This document shows positions 23,707 to 32,169 of a stretch of DNA of 34,803 nucleotides, one piece after another. The stretch is from the NCBI GenBank assembly GCA_030609245.1, contig JAUWCP010000001.1, forward strand, positions 1-34,803. Direction: 5' to 3'. The first letter of the stretch is position 1, and the number at the start of each line of letters is the position of its first letter. The position numbers and the translations under genes were made by a program. The notes below the pieces were generated by a model. That model had not been told where the DNA came from, made no database searches, and was given only the letters and a program-made list of their open reading frames with translations. The DNA comes from Hyphomicrobium sp. (lineage in GTDB: Bacteria; Pseudomonadota; Alphaproteobacteria; Rhizobiales; Hyphomicrobiaceae).

Positions 23707-23994
23707 ATGCCGAAGGGATACGTGATTGCACATGCGGAGGTGACGAACCCGGAGAAATGGGCTGAGTATGTCGCTGAATCCAAGGTGGCGCTCGACAAGT
23801 ACGGGGGCAAGCCGATTGTGCGCGGGGGCCGTTGCGAAATCGCTGAAGGCAAAGGCTGTCCTCGCAATGTCATTCTCGAGTTTGCAAGCTATGGCGACGC
23901 GCGCGCCTACGCCTTCTCGCCTGAGTACGCTAAGGCGAAGGCGCTCCGACAAGGGGCGGGCGTCATCGATATCGTTGTGGTCGAGGGAGTTTGA
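23707..23994 (+). CDS. DUF1330 domain protein
   Basis: A 95-residue protein of a small alpha-beta dimeric fold, related to the ferredoxin-like stress proteins, with no known function. Seen: MPKGYVIAHAEVTNPEKWAE, YGGKPIVRGG, VILEFASYGDARAYAFSPEY and a GVIDIVVVEG end, all typical. GGAGGA is 10 nt before ATG 23707; an upstream TTG at 23689 is rejected. The stop codon directly abuts the trmD GTG start. Confidence 0.92.
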   Translation: MPKGYVIAHAEVTNPEKWAEYVAESKVALDKYGGKPIVRGGRCEIAEGKGCPRNVILEFASYGDARAYAFSPEYAKAKALRQGAGVIDIVVVEGV

Positions 23995-24777
23995 GTGATC
24001 GAGCGGCCGTGGTGGCAGCGCTTCATCGAAGGCCTTATTCACATGCCGCACAGTCCAACGAGCAATGGCCGGTCACCCTGGCGCGCCACCGTGTTGACTC
24101 TCTTCCCCGAGATGTTCCCCGGCCCATTGGCGGTGTCTAACGTCGGCCAAGCGCTAGAAGCCGCGATCTGGTCGCTGCGCACAGTTTCGATCCGCGATTT
24201 TGGTCTGGGTAAGCATCGCGCTGTCGACGACACGCCAGCAGGTGGCGGCGCCGGCATGATCATGCGCGCCGATGTGCTCGCTGCCGCGATCGATCATGCG
24301 TACTCGGAAGAACTGGACGCACCGCTGATCTACCTCTCGCCACGGGGCGAGCGGCTTAACCAAGCCCTGGCCACAGAGCTTGCCGCGGGCCCCGGGGTTC
24401 TTCTGCTCGCCGGCCGCTTTGAAGGCGTTGACGAGCGCATTATCGCAGGCCGGGCCTTGCGCGAAGTTTCCATAGGAGATTACGTGCTCTCAGGCGGCGA
24501 GCTTGCCGCCATGGTGCTGATCGAGGCTTGCGTGCGTTTGCTGCCCGGCGTTGTCGGTACGCCCTCTTCGCTCGATCAAGAGAGTTTTGAGGCGGGGTTG
24601 CTCGAATATCCCCAATACACCAAGCCCCGCGAGTGGGAGGGACGCACGATCCCCGAGATTCTGCTCTCCGGGGATCACGCGAAAATTGCTGAATGGCGCC
24701 GGGCCGAGGCACTGCGCCTGACGGCACAGCGCCGGCCCGATCTGCTCACCCCCCCAAGATCCGGCGAGAAATCCTGA
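23995..24777 (+). CDS. trmD: tRNA (guanine37-N1)-methyltransferase
   Basis: Methylates G37 beside the anticodon, preventing frameshifts, with S-adenosylmethionine. Seen: WRATVLTLFPEMFPGPL, the DDTPAGGGAGMIMRADVL segment, the trefoil-knot region VLLLAGRFEGVDERI and SIGDYVLSGGELAAMVLIEA, and SFEAGLLEYPQYTKPREWEG. GTG 23995 has GAGGGAG 5 nt upstream and follows the DUF1330 stop with no gap; ATG 24043 is an alternative that would remove 16 residues. The first 27 residues are extra to the usual core. In many Proteobacteria the order is rpsP-rimM-trmD-rplS; here rpsP and rimM are not upstream. Confidence 0.96.
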   Translation: MIERPWWQRFIEGLIHMPHSPTSNGRSPWRATVLTLFPEMFPGPLAVSNVGQALEAAIWSLRTVSIRDFGLGKHRAVDDTPAGGGAGMIMRADVLAAAIDHAYSEELDAPLIYLSPRGERLNQALATELAAGPGVLLLAGRFEGVDERIIAGRALREVSIGDYVLSGGELAAMVLIEACVRLLPGVVGTPSSLDQESFEAGLLEYPQYTKPREWEGRTIPEILLSGDHAKIAEWRRAEALRLTAQRRPDLLTPPRSGEKS

Positions 24778-24904
24778 GAAGACCGTATCGACAAGGGGCT
24801 GCGTTTCGGCTATGACGCCCCCAATTCCCCAATGCTTGGCGTAGCGAGGTGCCGGCCTTTCGGGCCGAGCTGCCACAGCACATATGTATGCCCAAGGTGC
24901 GCAG

Positions 24905-25573
24905 ATGAACATTATCCAAGAGCTCGAACACGAGCAGATTAGGTCCCTCACGGCAAAGCGCGCCGTGCCTGAGTTTGGCCCAGGCGATACCGTGCGCGTG
25001 ATGGTTAAAGTGATCGAGGGCAGCAACACGCGCCTGCAGGCCTACGAAGGCGTCGTAATCGGACGCTCGGGATCGGGTCTCAACGAGAATTTCACGGTGC
25101 GCAAGATCTCCTACGGCGAGGGCGTGGAGCGCGTGTTCCCGGTCTACTCACCCTACATTTCCGAGATCGAGGTCCTGCGGCGCGGCAAGGTGCGTCGGGC
25201 GAAGCTTTATTACCTGCGCGGCCGTCGCGGTAAATCGGCGCGCATCGCCGAGCGCTCGGACGCGCGCGCGCGCCGCCTGAATGCGCAGTGGAAGGGCTTC
25301 AAGAAACAAAAGGGCGAGCCCGATGATCTTTCGCAGATCAAGGGGATCGACGACGATCTTGCGGCACGCTTACGTCAGCTTAACTGCATCAAGCTCGAGC
25401 AGGTTGCGAACCTTTCCGATGAGGATATCGCAAATATCGACGAGGTGCTGCAGCTTGACGGGCGCATCGAAAAGGACGACTGGATCGCGCAGGCCCAGCG
25501 CCTCGTAGCCGAAGCTGCGGCCGCCGAAGTGCCGGCGGAAGAGGAAGCGCAAGAAGAGCCCAAAAAGGATTGA
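24905..25573 (+). CDS. rplS: 50S ribosomal protein L19 with C-terminal helix-hairpin-helix-like extension
   Basis: L19 lies at the 30S-50S interface. Seen: residues 1-130 are standard L19 (MNIIQELEHEQI, GDTVRVMVKVIEG, AYEGVVIGRSGSGLNENFTV, RRGKVRRAKLYYLR). Residues about 140-200 form an added domain: DDLSQIKGIDDDLAARLRQL then LEQVANLSDEDIANIDEVLQ then GRIEKDDWIAQAQRL. This resembles the helix-hairpin-helix segment found at the ends of other alphaproteobacterial proteins such as L21 and NuoE (from memory). Residues 201-222 are an Ala/Glu-rich acidic tail. Total length is 222 residues against about 115-130 in most bacteria. ATG 24905 follows AAGGTG at close spacing; an ATG 21 bp earlier is less likely. 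It follows trmD by 127 bp. Confidence 0.95.
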   Translation: MNIIQELEHEQIRSLTAKRAVPEFGPGDTVRVMVKVIEGSNTRLQAYEGVVIGRSGSGLNENFTVRKISYGEGVERVFPVYSPYISEIEVLRRGKVRRAKLYYLRGRRGKSARIAERSDARARRLNAQWKGFKKQKGEPDDLSQIKGIDDDLAARLRQLNCIKLEQVANLSDEDIANIDEVLQLDGRIEKDDWIAQAQRLVAEAAAAEVPAEEEAQEEPKKD

Positions 25574-25651
25574 GGCTCCGTCAAATGTGCGCCGGTCCGC
25601 TCTAGCGCTGCTCACGGCAGACATTCTAATAGCTGCTTACGGAAGATTTGC

Positions 25652-25672
25652 GCGGCCCTCGAGTGGGGCCGC
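25652..25672 (+). terminator. Possible rplS terminator
   Basis: GCGGCCC (25652-25658) and GGGCCGC (25666-25672) form a perfect 7-bp stem. The U-run after it is short and delayed (CTACATTT), so termination may be weak. Confidence 0.4.
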
Positions 25673-25758
25673 CTACATTTAACGTGCATTGCGTCGCCAG
25701 CAGATTGCACTACATTTCTAAAGCTACTCTATTGACCGCTGGCTCTCAGGAACAACAC

Positions 25759-26583
25759 ATGTCGAACGTCGAAGTTGGCCGCGCGCCGGACCGAGATGGC
25801 AAAATCAAGCTACACGGGCCGGAAGCATTCGAGGGTATGCGAAATGCTGGCCAGCTTGCGGCCGAAGCGCTCGACATGCTGGCTGAGTACGTGGGGCCGG
25901 ACGTCACCACCGAGGCATTGGATGATCTCGTTCTGGAGTTCGCGCTGGATCATGGCGCGTATCCAGCACCGCTGAATTATCGCGGCTTCCCCAAGGCTAT
26001 CTGCACTTCGGTCAATCACGTCGTGTGCCACGGAATTCCCGGGCCCAAGCCGCTACGCGAGGGCGATATCCTCAACATCGACGTAACACTGATCGTTGAC
26101 GGCTGGCACGGAGACACGAGCCGCATGTATGCGGTCGGCGAAATCTCACGGCGCGCGGAGCGGCTTGTGGGCGTGACCTTCGAAGCGCTGAAGCGCGGTA
26201 TCGCCGCGGTCAAACCCGGTTTGACCACGGGCCACATTGGCGCGGCCATTCAATCGTATGCGGAATCGGAGCGCTGCAGCGTGGTGCGCGACTTCTGCGG
26301 TCATGGACTCGGCCAGGTTTTTCACGACCGGCCCAACATTCTTCACTATGGCGAAGAAGGTGAGGGCGTGACGCTGGAACCGGGAATGCTCTTTACCATC
26401 GAGCCCATGATTAACCTGGGCCGGCCGCACGTGAAGGTGCTGCCCGACGGCTGGACGGCGGTAACGCGCGACAGGGAGCTTTCCGCCCAGTTCGAGCATA
26501 CTGTGGGCGTTACCGAGACCGGGTGCGAGGTCTTCACGCATTCGCCGAACGACCTCGACTATCCGCTCGTTCGCCAGAACTAA
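25759..26583 (+). CDS. map: Type I methionine aminopeptidase
   Basis: Removes the initiator methionine from new proteins. Seen: 274 residues. The five metal ligands are all present: D108 (NIDV), D119 (HGDTS), H182 (CGHGLG), E215 (TIEPM) and E246 (FEHTV); H91 in VVCHGIPG is the conserved substrate-side histidine. AGGA lies 7 nt before ATG 25759. The open frame extends 37 codons upstream to 25648 through the intergenic hairpin, so the upstream start is rejected. It is followed by radC after 20 bp, the usual alphaproteobacterial arrangement. Confidence 0.97.
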   Translation: MSNVEVGRAPDRDGKIKLHGPEAFEGMRNAGQLAAEALDMLAEYVGPDVTTEALDDLVLEFALDHGAYPAPLNYRGFPKAICTSVNHVVCHGIPGPKPLREGDILNIDVTLIVDGWHGDTSRMYAVGEISRRAERLVGVTFEALKRGIAAVKPGLTTGHIGAAIQSYAESERCSVVRDFCGHGLGQVFHDRPNILHYGEEGEGVTLEPGMLFTIEPMINLGRPHVKVLPDGWTAVTRDRELSAQFEHTVGVTETGCEVFTHSPNDLDYPLVRQN

Positions 26584-26603
26584 GGACTAAGGGGCCGGCA
26601 CCC

Positions 26604-27350
26604 ATGCCAGGTCGTGGGAACGATGGCGACGGCAGCGACGAGCACGCGGTAGGCCAAGGATCATTCTTCGAAGGCGCCGCGCCGCTGCACGCCGGCCACC
26701 GCCAGCGGCTGCGCGACCGTTTCCGCAAAGGCGGTGCCGACGCTCTGCCCGACTATGAGCTTCTGGAACTCATCCTCTTCCGCGCGCTTCCGCGCCGAGA
26801 TACGAAGGCGTTGGCCAAAAGCCTGATCGCCCGCTTTGGATCGTTCGCCGAGGTTGTCACCGCGCCGGAGCCCCGGCTCAAGGAAATTGAGGGCGCGGGC
26901 GATGCGGTGGTAACTGAGTTGAAACTCGTGCGCGCTGCCGCACTACGACTGACGCGCTCGGAAATCATGCAACGGCCTGCGCTCTCCTCCTGGGCCCAGG
27001 TGCTCGACTATCTGCGCGCCGCTCAAGGTTTCGAGCACCGTGAGCAGTTTCGCATTCTCTTTCTCGACAAGAAAAACCATCTAATCGCCGACGAGGTGCA
27101 GCACCAGGGCACGATTGACCACACACCCGTTTACGTGCGTGAAGTCGTGAAGCGCGCGCTGGAGTTATCGGCCACAGCGATCGTTCTGGTGCACAATCAC
27201 CCCTCAGGAGACCCAGCCCCCTCGCGCGCCGACATCGATATGACGAAACAAATCGTCGCTGCAGCAAAACCCCTCGGCGTTGCCGTTCACGATCACATCA
27301 TCGTTGGCCGCGACGGCCACACGAGCTTCAGAGCGCTGAAGCTTATTTGA
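26604..27350 (+). CDS. radC: RadC family protein (JAB/MPN domain)
   Basis: A 248-residue protein with an N-terminal helix-hairpin-helix part (ELLELILFRALPRRDTKALA, then LKEIEGAGDAVV) and a C-terminal JAMM metalloprotease-like domain. Seen: VLVHNHPSGDPAPSRAD, with zinc ligands H197, H199 and D210. Despite the name its role in DNA repair has been withdrawn for E. coli, and the function is unsettled. AAGGGG is 9 nt before ATG 26604. It is probably co-transcribed with map. Confidence 0.95.
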   Translation: MPGRGNDGDGSDEHAVGQGSFFEGAAPLHAGHRQRLRDRFRKGGADALPDYELLELILFRALPRRDTKALAKSLIARFGSFAEVVTAPEPRLKEIEGAGDAVVTELKLVRAAALRLTRSEIMQRPALSSWAQVLDYLRAAQGFEHREQFRILFLDKKNHLIADEVQHQGTIDHTPVYVREVVKRALELSATAIVLVHNHPSGDPAPSRADIDMTKQIVAAAKPLGVAVHDHIIVGRDGHTSFRALKLI

Positions 27351-27440
27351 TTTTTGTGCGCAGCAGTGGCACGAAGCTGCCTGCCCAACGCCATGTTTAC
27401 TTGGTCACACTGGCAAACCCAAAGTTGGTAAAGAGCTTTC

Positions 27441-29435
27441 ATGTGCGGCATTGCGGGAATTCTCGACCTCACCGGCAAACGCGAACCCAGCCGCGCCAAA
27501 GTAGAGCGCATGGCAGAAGCCCTCCTGCACCGGGGACCCGACGACAAAGGCTACCTGTTCGCACCGGGCCTCGGGCTCGCATCACGCAGACTGAGCATCG
27601 TCGGTCTCGGTGACGGCAATCAACCCATCTTCAACGAAGATCGCACGGTCGCTGTCGTCTACAACGGCGAGCTGTTCGACTACCCGGAGCGCAAGGCCGA
27701 GCTTGAAGCCAAGGGCCACGTGTTTCGCACGCATACGGACACAGAAATCATCGTGCATCTTTATGAGGAGCACGGCGAGGACGTGTTCCAAGAACTCAAA
27801 GGTCAGTTCGCGCTAGCGCTGGTCGACTTTACCAAGCGCACCGTATTCCTCGCCCGTGACCGGGTTGGCATTTGCCCGCTGCATTGGTCGCAACAGGGCG
27901 ACTGGCTCGTATTCGGGTCCGAGATCAAGGCGCTGTTGGCCTCCGGTGAGGTCGCCGCAGCAGCCGATCCGCGAGGGCTCGATCATATGTTTACGTTCTT
28001 CGCGATGGGCGCCCGGCGTACGATGTTCGAAGGCGTGAACTCGCTGCTTCCAGGCCACTATCTGAAGATCGAATTTCGCCAGGACGCGCGGCGCACAGAG
28101 ATCCGCGAGCGGCGCTATTGGGACTTCGACTTCCCCGACGCGGGCCAAGAAGAAGACCCAGAGGATAGCAACAAGCTGATCGAGGATTTCGAGGCCACGT
28201 TCCGGCGTGCCGTGGAGATCCGCTTGCGCGCTGACGTGCCGGTCGTGGGTTACCTCAGCGGCGGCGTCGATTCTGCTTATGTGCTGGCGAATGCTTCAAA
28301 GGTTCGGGGCAGCCCCGTGCCAAGCTTCACCATCCAAGTACCCGGAAAGGGTCTCGACGAGAAAGACGATGCGCTTGTCACCGCGCGCCACCTCGGCAGC
28401 CAGCCCACGATTTTGAGATGCGATAGCAAAGTCATCACCGACGCCTACCCGCGGCTGATTTCGGCCGCCGATTGCCCCGTCATTGACACGTCTTGTGCCG
28501 CTCTGTGGTGCCTTGCAAATGAGGTGCACAACCAGGGTTACAAAGTCGCGCTGACAGGGGAAGGTTCGGACGAGGCATTCGCCGGTTACGTTTGGTTCAA
28601 GATGCGCAACCTTACCTATTGGCTCGACTTCGCCGGCTCACAATCTAGCGACTCTGTAAGCCGTTTCATTCGCAAGCGGGCTGCGCCAGGGACAAAACTG
28701 GACGATCTTCGACGCATAGACGCGACCGTAGGGCGGGCGCACGCGCAAATGCTTCTCTATCACCTCGTATCCCAATCGCGGGATCGCTACTTCAGCGCTG
28801 CCTTGAAGGATCGACTGGGCGATATGAACGCCTACGAGGATCTGCCGCTTGACCTGGAACGCATGCGCCGATGGTCCCCTCTCAACCAGTCTCTCTACTT
28901 CGGCTACAAGGTCATGCTGGCGGGACTGCTGATGAATCACAAGGGTGACCGAGTCGCCATGGCTAACAGCGTCGAGACCCGTTACCCGTTCCTCGATGAG
29001 GACGTGATCGCATTTGCCTCCCGGCTGCACCCGCGTTGGAAGCTGCGCGGCTTTACCAGGGACAAGTATCTTCTGCGCCAGGCGGCCGCGCGCATGCTGC
29101 CCAAGGAGGTGGCATTTCGGCCCAAAGGCATGTTCCGCGCGCCCCTGGCGGAAACGTTCCTCAACGACCCGCCGCCATTCGTGCAGCAGCTCATAAGCGA
29201 GGAAGCGCTACGCAAGACCGGCTATTTCGACGTCGAAGCCGTCCGGCGCGACATTGCGCTTTTTGGCAAAGGGGAAGCGGCCAAGCTCGGGACCTTTACC
29301 AATATGGGACTGAATGGCGTATTGGCAACGCAGCTCTGGCACCATCTCTATTTGGATGGAAGCTTATGCGACCTTCCAAACCATGAACCCAAGCCACACG
29401 TCGAGCGACCGAACAGGACGCAAGCGGCCGCTTGA
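27441..29435 (+). CDS. asnB: Asparagine synthetase, glutamine-hydrolysing (large AsnB)
   Basis: Makes asparagine from aspartate, ATP and glutamine. Seen: the N-terminal class II glutaminase begins MCGIAGILDLTGKRE with catalytic Cys2, LLHRGPDDKG, VVYNGELFDY and THTDTEIIVHLYEEHG; the synthetase domain has GYLSGGVDSAYVLANA with the PP-loop (S273-S278), LTGEGSDEAFAGY, and EVAFRPKGMFRAP. At 664 residues it is about 100 longer than E. coli AsnB (554); large forms also occur in amidation of peptides or cell-wall precursors, so the acceptor might be other than aspartate. It ends 8 bp from the convergent argG stop, leaving no room for a terminator. Confidence 0.9.
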   Translation: MCGIAGILDLTGKREPSRAKVERMAEALLHRGPDDKGYLFAPGLGLASRRLSIVGLGDGNQPIFNEDRTVAVVYNGELFDYPERKAELEAKGHVFRTHTDTEIIVHLYEEHGEDVFQELKGQFALALVDFTKRTVFLARDRVGICPLHWSQQGDWLVFGSEIKALLASGEVAAAADPRGLDHMFTFFAMGARRTMFEGVNSLLPGHYLKIEFRQDARRTEIRERRYWDFDFPDAGQEEDPEDSNKLIEDFEATFRRAVEIRLRADVPVVGYLSGGVDSAYVLANASKVRGSPVPSFTIQVPGKGLDEKDDALVTARHLGSQPTILRCDSKVITDAYPRLISAADCPVIDTSCAALWCLANEVHNQGYKVALTGEGSDEAFAGYVWFKMRNLTYWLDFAGSQSSDSVSRFIRKRAAPGTKLDDLRRIDATVGRAHAQMLLYHLVSQSRDRYFSAALKDRLGDMNAYEDLPLDLERMRRWSPLNQSLYFGYKVMLAGLLMNHKGDRVAMANSVETRYPFLDEDVIAFASRLHPRWKLRGFTRDKYLLRQAAARMLPKEVAFRPKGMFRAPLAETFLNDPPPFVQQLISEEALRKTGYFDVEAVRRDIALFGKGEAAKLGTFTNMGLNGVLATQLWHHLYLDGSLCDLPNHEPKPHVERPNRTQAAA

Positions 29436-29443
29436 ATATCCAA

Positions 29444-30676
29444 TCAACGACCGCGATCGCGCATGGCGAGCGTGCGCAGGCGCAGCGCGTTGAGCTTGAT
29501 GAAGCCTTCTGCGTCTTTCTGATCGTAGGCGCCCCTGTCGTCCTCGAAGGTAACAAGCGTCGAGGAGTAGAGAGACTTGGGGCTCTCGCGCCCAATGACG
29601 ATGACGTTGCCCTTATAGAGCTTCAAACGCACGTCGCCGTCGACCGGCTCCTGGCTCTTGTCGATCAGCGCTTGCAGCATCTCGCGTTCCGGCGAAAACC
29701 AGAAACCGTAGTACACCAACTCCGCGTACCGTGGCATCAGCTCATCTTTTAGATGCATGGCACCGCGGTCGAGCGTAAGCGACTCGACCGCGCGGTGAGC
29801 GTGCCACAGGATCGTGCCGCCGGGCGTTTCGTAAACGCCGCGCGACTTCATGCCAACAAAACGATTCTCGACAAGATCGACGCGGCCGATGCCGTTGTCA
29901 CGGCCGAGGTCGTTGAGCTTTGCCAGAAGCGTTGCGGGAGACAGCTTTTTGCCGTCGAGTGAAACGGGATCACCTTTTTCAAATCCGATCGTGACAATCG
30001 TTGCGGCATCGGGCGCTTGCTCCGGAGAGATCGTGCGCTGGTAAACGTAGTCCGGTGGCTCCACCGCCGGATCTTCCAACACCTTGCCCTCGGAGGAGGA
30101 ATGCAACAGGTTGGCGTCGACTGAAAATGGAGCCTCGCCGCGTTTGTCTTTGGCGACGGGGATCTGATGCCTTTCGGCAAACTCAATAAGGTCTTCGCGG
30201 CTTTTGAATTGCCACTCCCGCCAGGGCGCAATGATCTTGATCCCCGGCTCGAGCGCGTAATAGCTCAGCTCGAAACGCACTTGATCGTTGCCCTTGCCGG
30301 TGGCGCCATGACAGACGGCGTCGGCACCCGTGGCTCTTGCGATTTCAATCTGCTTCTTTGCGATTAGCGGCCGCGCGACCGATGTGCCTAGGAGGTAGAC
30401 CCCCTCATAGAGTGCGTTTGCCCGAAACATCGGGAAGACGTAGTCGCGTACGAACTCCTCGCGCAGATCCTCAATGTAGATGTTTTCCGGCTTAATGCCG
30501 AGCATCAGCGCCTTCTCGCGCGCAGGCTCGATCTCTCCGCCCTGACCGAGGTCGGCAGTAAAGGTTATCACCTCGGTGCCATATGTCTCCTGCAGCCATT
30601 TCAGGATGATCGAGGTGTCGAGGCCGCCGGAATAGGCGAGCACCACCTTGTTGATGGACTGCGCAGCTTCGGTCAT
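29444..30676 (-). CDS. argG: Argininosuccinate synthase
   Basis: Joins citrulline and aspartate with ATP, the penultimate arginine step. Seen: 410 residues. The P-loop VVLAYSGGLDTS (residues 11-22) and ITFTADLGQGGEIEPA are followed by LLGTSVARPLIAKKQ, CHGATGKGNDQVRFEL, KDKRGEAPFSVDANLLHSS and FVGMKSRGVYETPGG, all hallmark segments of the N-type synthase. ATG 30676 starts MTEAAQSINK. A sigma-70-like promoter lies 43 bp upstream. It is convergent with asnB with only 8 bp between them. Confidence 0.97.
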   Translation of the reverse strand: MTEAAQSINKVVLAYSGGLDTSIILKWLQETYGTEVITFTADLGQGGEIEPAREKALMLGIKPENIYIEDLREEFVRDYVFPMFRANALYEGVYLLGTSVARPLIAKKQIEIARATGADAVCHGATGKGNDQVRFELSYYALEPGIKIIAPWREWQFKSREDLIEFAERHQIPVAKDKRGEAPFSVDANLLHSSSEGKVLEDPAVEPPDYVYQRTISPEQAPDAATIVTIGFEKGDPVSLDGKKLSPATLLAKLNDLGRDNGIGRVDLVENRFVGMKSRGVYETPGGTILWHAHRAVESLTLDRGAMHLKDELMPRYAELVYYGFWFSPEREMLQALIDKSQEPVDGDVRLKLYKGNVIVIGRESPKSLYSSTLVTFEDDRGAYDQKDAEGFIKLNALRLRTLAMRDRGR

Positions 30677-30711
30677 AGAGTTCGGCTTTCAGGATGGTCT
30701 GCTCGGATCGG

Positions 30712-30746
30712 GAGCGCACTATAGGGTGCGCTCACCGCCCTGCAAG
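30712..30746 (-). promoter_or_regulatory. Candidate argG promoter overlapped by a hairpin
   Basis: Read on the minus strand, CTTGCA (-35, plus-strand 30741-30746), 16 bp, then CTATAG (-10, 30719-30724), close to the alphaproteobacterial CTTGAC-N17-CTATAT. GAGCGCAC (30712-30719) and GTGCGCTC (30726-30733) form an 8-bp inverted repeat that spans the -10, a place where a repressor such as an arginine regulator could bind. The repressor is inference. Confidence 0.45.
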
Positions 30747-30803
30747 TTTCCACGATGCCTATTTCGCGGATCAATCGCAGCGTTGGACAGAGTGCGTTAT
30801 CGC

Positions 30804-31403
30804 TTAAGCAAATCGGAATGTGGCCATCATCGCATTGATGTTAAACGGCGAGAAGCCGGCCAGCGTCATAAATGAATTAGGAGGCCAGAACGACGTGACG
30901 GCCTGCCCGCCGCCGGTTTGATAGCTCTCAAAGACCTGCTTCACCGAGACAGCCGCTGCATCCGCTGCATCCATCACAGCGACGTTTGCCTCCGCCGTCG
31001 GCCAAGCGACCGAACGCGGAACGCCTGCCGACATCAGCATAACCGCTATCGGCCAGACAGCCGGCGAGGCCGCAACTGGTAACATGCCAAACCACGCGGC
31101 AAACGGAGAGGACAGCGCGTTTCCAATCGCGCTATTCGCTGTTGGTGGTAGCCAACGCGGGTCATTCATCCAATCAAACGGCGAAAACGGAGTTGGCATT
31201 GTACCCTGACGGACGAACGAAAATCCGGCCTGCTCTTTCGTTCCTGGCGTCTTGTCATCCCCAGCCGGCTGCAAGGCGTCAGCCCAGAAATTCAGAACCT
31301 GACTGGTAAGGTCCGCGTAAGCCGCGATCGTGGCCGCCGTATAACCGAAGGCGGCGTCCGTACAGCTGCGCGTGAAGCGGGCCTGGAGCTTTGGATCGAA
31401 CAC
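30804..31403 (-). CDS. Hypothetical protein, 199 aa, Trp/Pro-rich
   Basis: I do not recognise the product. It begins MFDPKLQARFTRSCTDAAFG, continues with an amphipathic YTAATIAAYADLTSQVLNFWAD helix, has a Pro/Trp/Phe-rich centre (TPFSPFDWMNDPRWLPPTAN), a hydrophobic AAWFGMLPVAASPAVWPIAVML segment and a helical SVAWPTAEANVAVMDAADAA part. This pattern is loosely reminiscent of phasins or other surface-active granule proteins, but there is no motif to prove it. GTG 31403 has AAGGGCG about 10 nt upstream and gives the only reasonable start. It stands alone, 127 bp before argG. Confidence 0.6.
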   Translation of the reverse strand: MFDPKLQARFTRSCTDAAFGYTAATIAAYADLTSQVLNFWADALQPAGDDKTPGTKEQAGFSFVRQGTMPTPFSPFDWMNDPRWLPPTANSAIGNALSSPFAAWFGMLPVAASPAVWPIAVMLMSAGVPRSVAWPTAEANVAVMDAADAAAVSVKQVFESYQTGGGQAVTSFWPPNSFMTLAGFSPFNINAMMATFRFA

Positions 31404-31582
31404 GGTGTCGTCGCCCTTTCATGACTCACGAACGCGGTGCCGCTAATTCATTAGATTTCAGCTCCATTGCCTCGCGACGATTAGGCAATGGGACAAGCAA
31501 CTCTAGTCCGTCTGGGACACTCCAACAAGATCGATGCCACGCGGACCCTAAGAATTTCGTAATCTGATCCGGCCGATCTCAC

Positions 31583-32071
31583 TCAAGCCTCACCGGGAAT
31601 CTCTGCTCCAGCGTGCGCCTCCTCATTGATCGCGGCGTCGTCGCGCCGCCCGCCAGCGCGCCTGCCGGCCGCCATCCAATAGGCAAAACCGCCGAAAAAT
31701 CCCAGCGTCAGGAAGGCCCGAATGGCGTAGTCGTTGACGATCGTCGGCTCGCCGACGACCTCGACCATGTAGTGAGCGCCAAAACCGCCGAGCGCGATCG
31801 CTATGCCGACGAGCACATAGTAGATCCAAGACCGGATGCTCATCCCTTCGCCAATTGCAATGGCAACTAATGCAAACGGAAAAGCGAAGATTGCCACGTG
31901 TGTCGCCGCGAGAAGGGATAGCATCCCGGCGCTGCCGAGCCGCCCCCATCGCAAATCGGCGGGCAGCGTCGCAATATCGGCTGGCGTTATGACGAACGCG
32001 ACAACCGCCGCGCCGGCGACGAGACACGCGATGATGAAACCGAACAGAACCCGGAACATCGTGCCGAACAT
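31583..32071 (-). CDS. Small multi-pass membrane protein, paralogue of the next gene
   Basis: A 162-residue protein with about four hydrophobic segments (FRVLFGFIIACLVAGAAVVA, then AATHVAIFAFPFALVAIAIG, then SWIYYVLVGIAIALGGFGAH, then AFLTLGFFGGFAYWMAAGRR) and a short charged C-terminal tail. No catalytic motif is visible. It shares the pattern IRSxIYYV and F-x-GGFxYWxxAGR with the gene upstream on the same strand. ATG 32071 is preferred to GTG 32092 because of AGGTGAGAG directly before it. Function is unknown. Confidence 0.7.
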   Translation of the reverse strand: MFGTMFRVLFGFIIACLVAGAAVVAFVITPADIATLPADLRWGRLGSAGMLSLLAATHVAIFAFPFALVAIAIGEGMSIRSWIYYVLVGIAIALGGFGAHYMVEVVGEPTIVNDYAIRAFLTLGFFGGFAYWMAAGRRAGGRRDDAAINEEAHAGAEIPGEA

Positions 32072-32169
32072 GCTCTCACCTACTCGTCGCACCCAAGGTC
32101 CGTTTGAGCTTACAAGGCTTAAATCCTCTCGCTCAATAAAAAATAGACCTCCTGCCTAACGACGCTCAC

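Noticed and set aside
24778..24904. L19 leader or riboswitch before rplS
   Set aside because: Only a 5-bp CGGCC/GGCCG hairpin is visible, too small to support a call.
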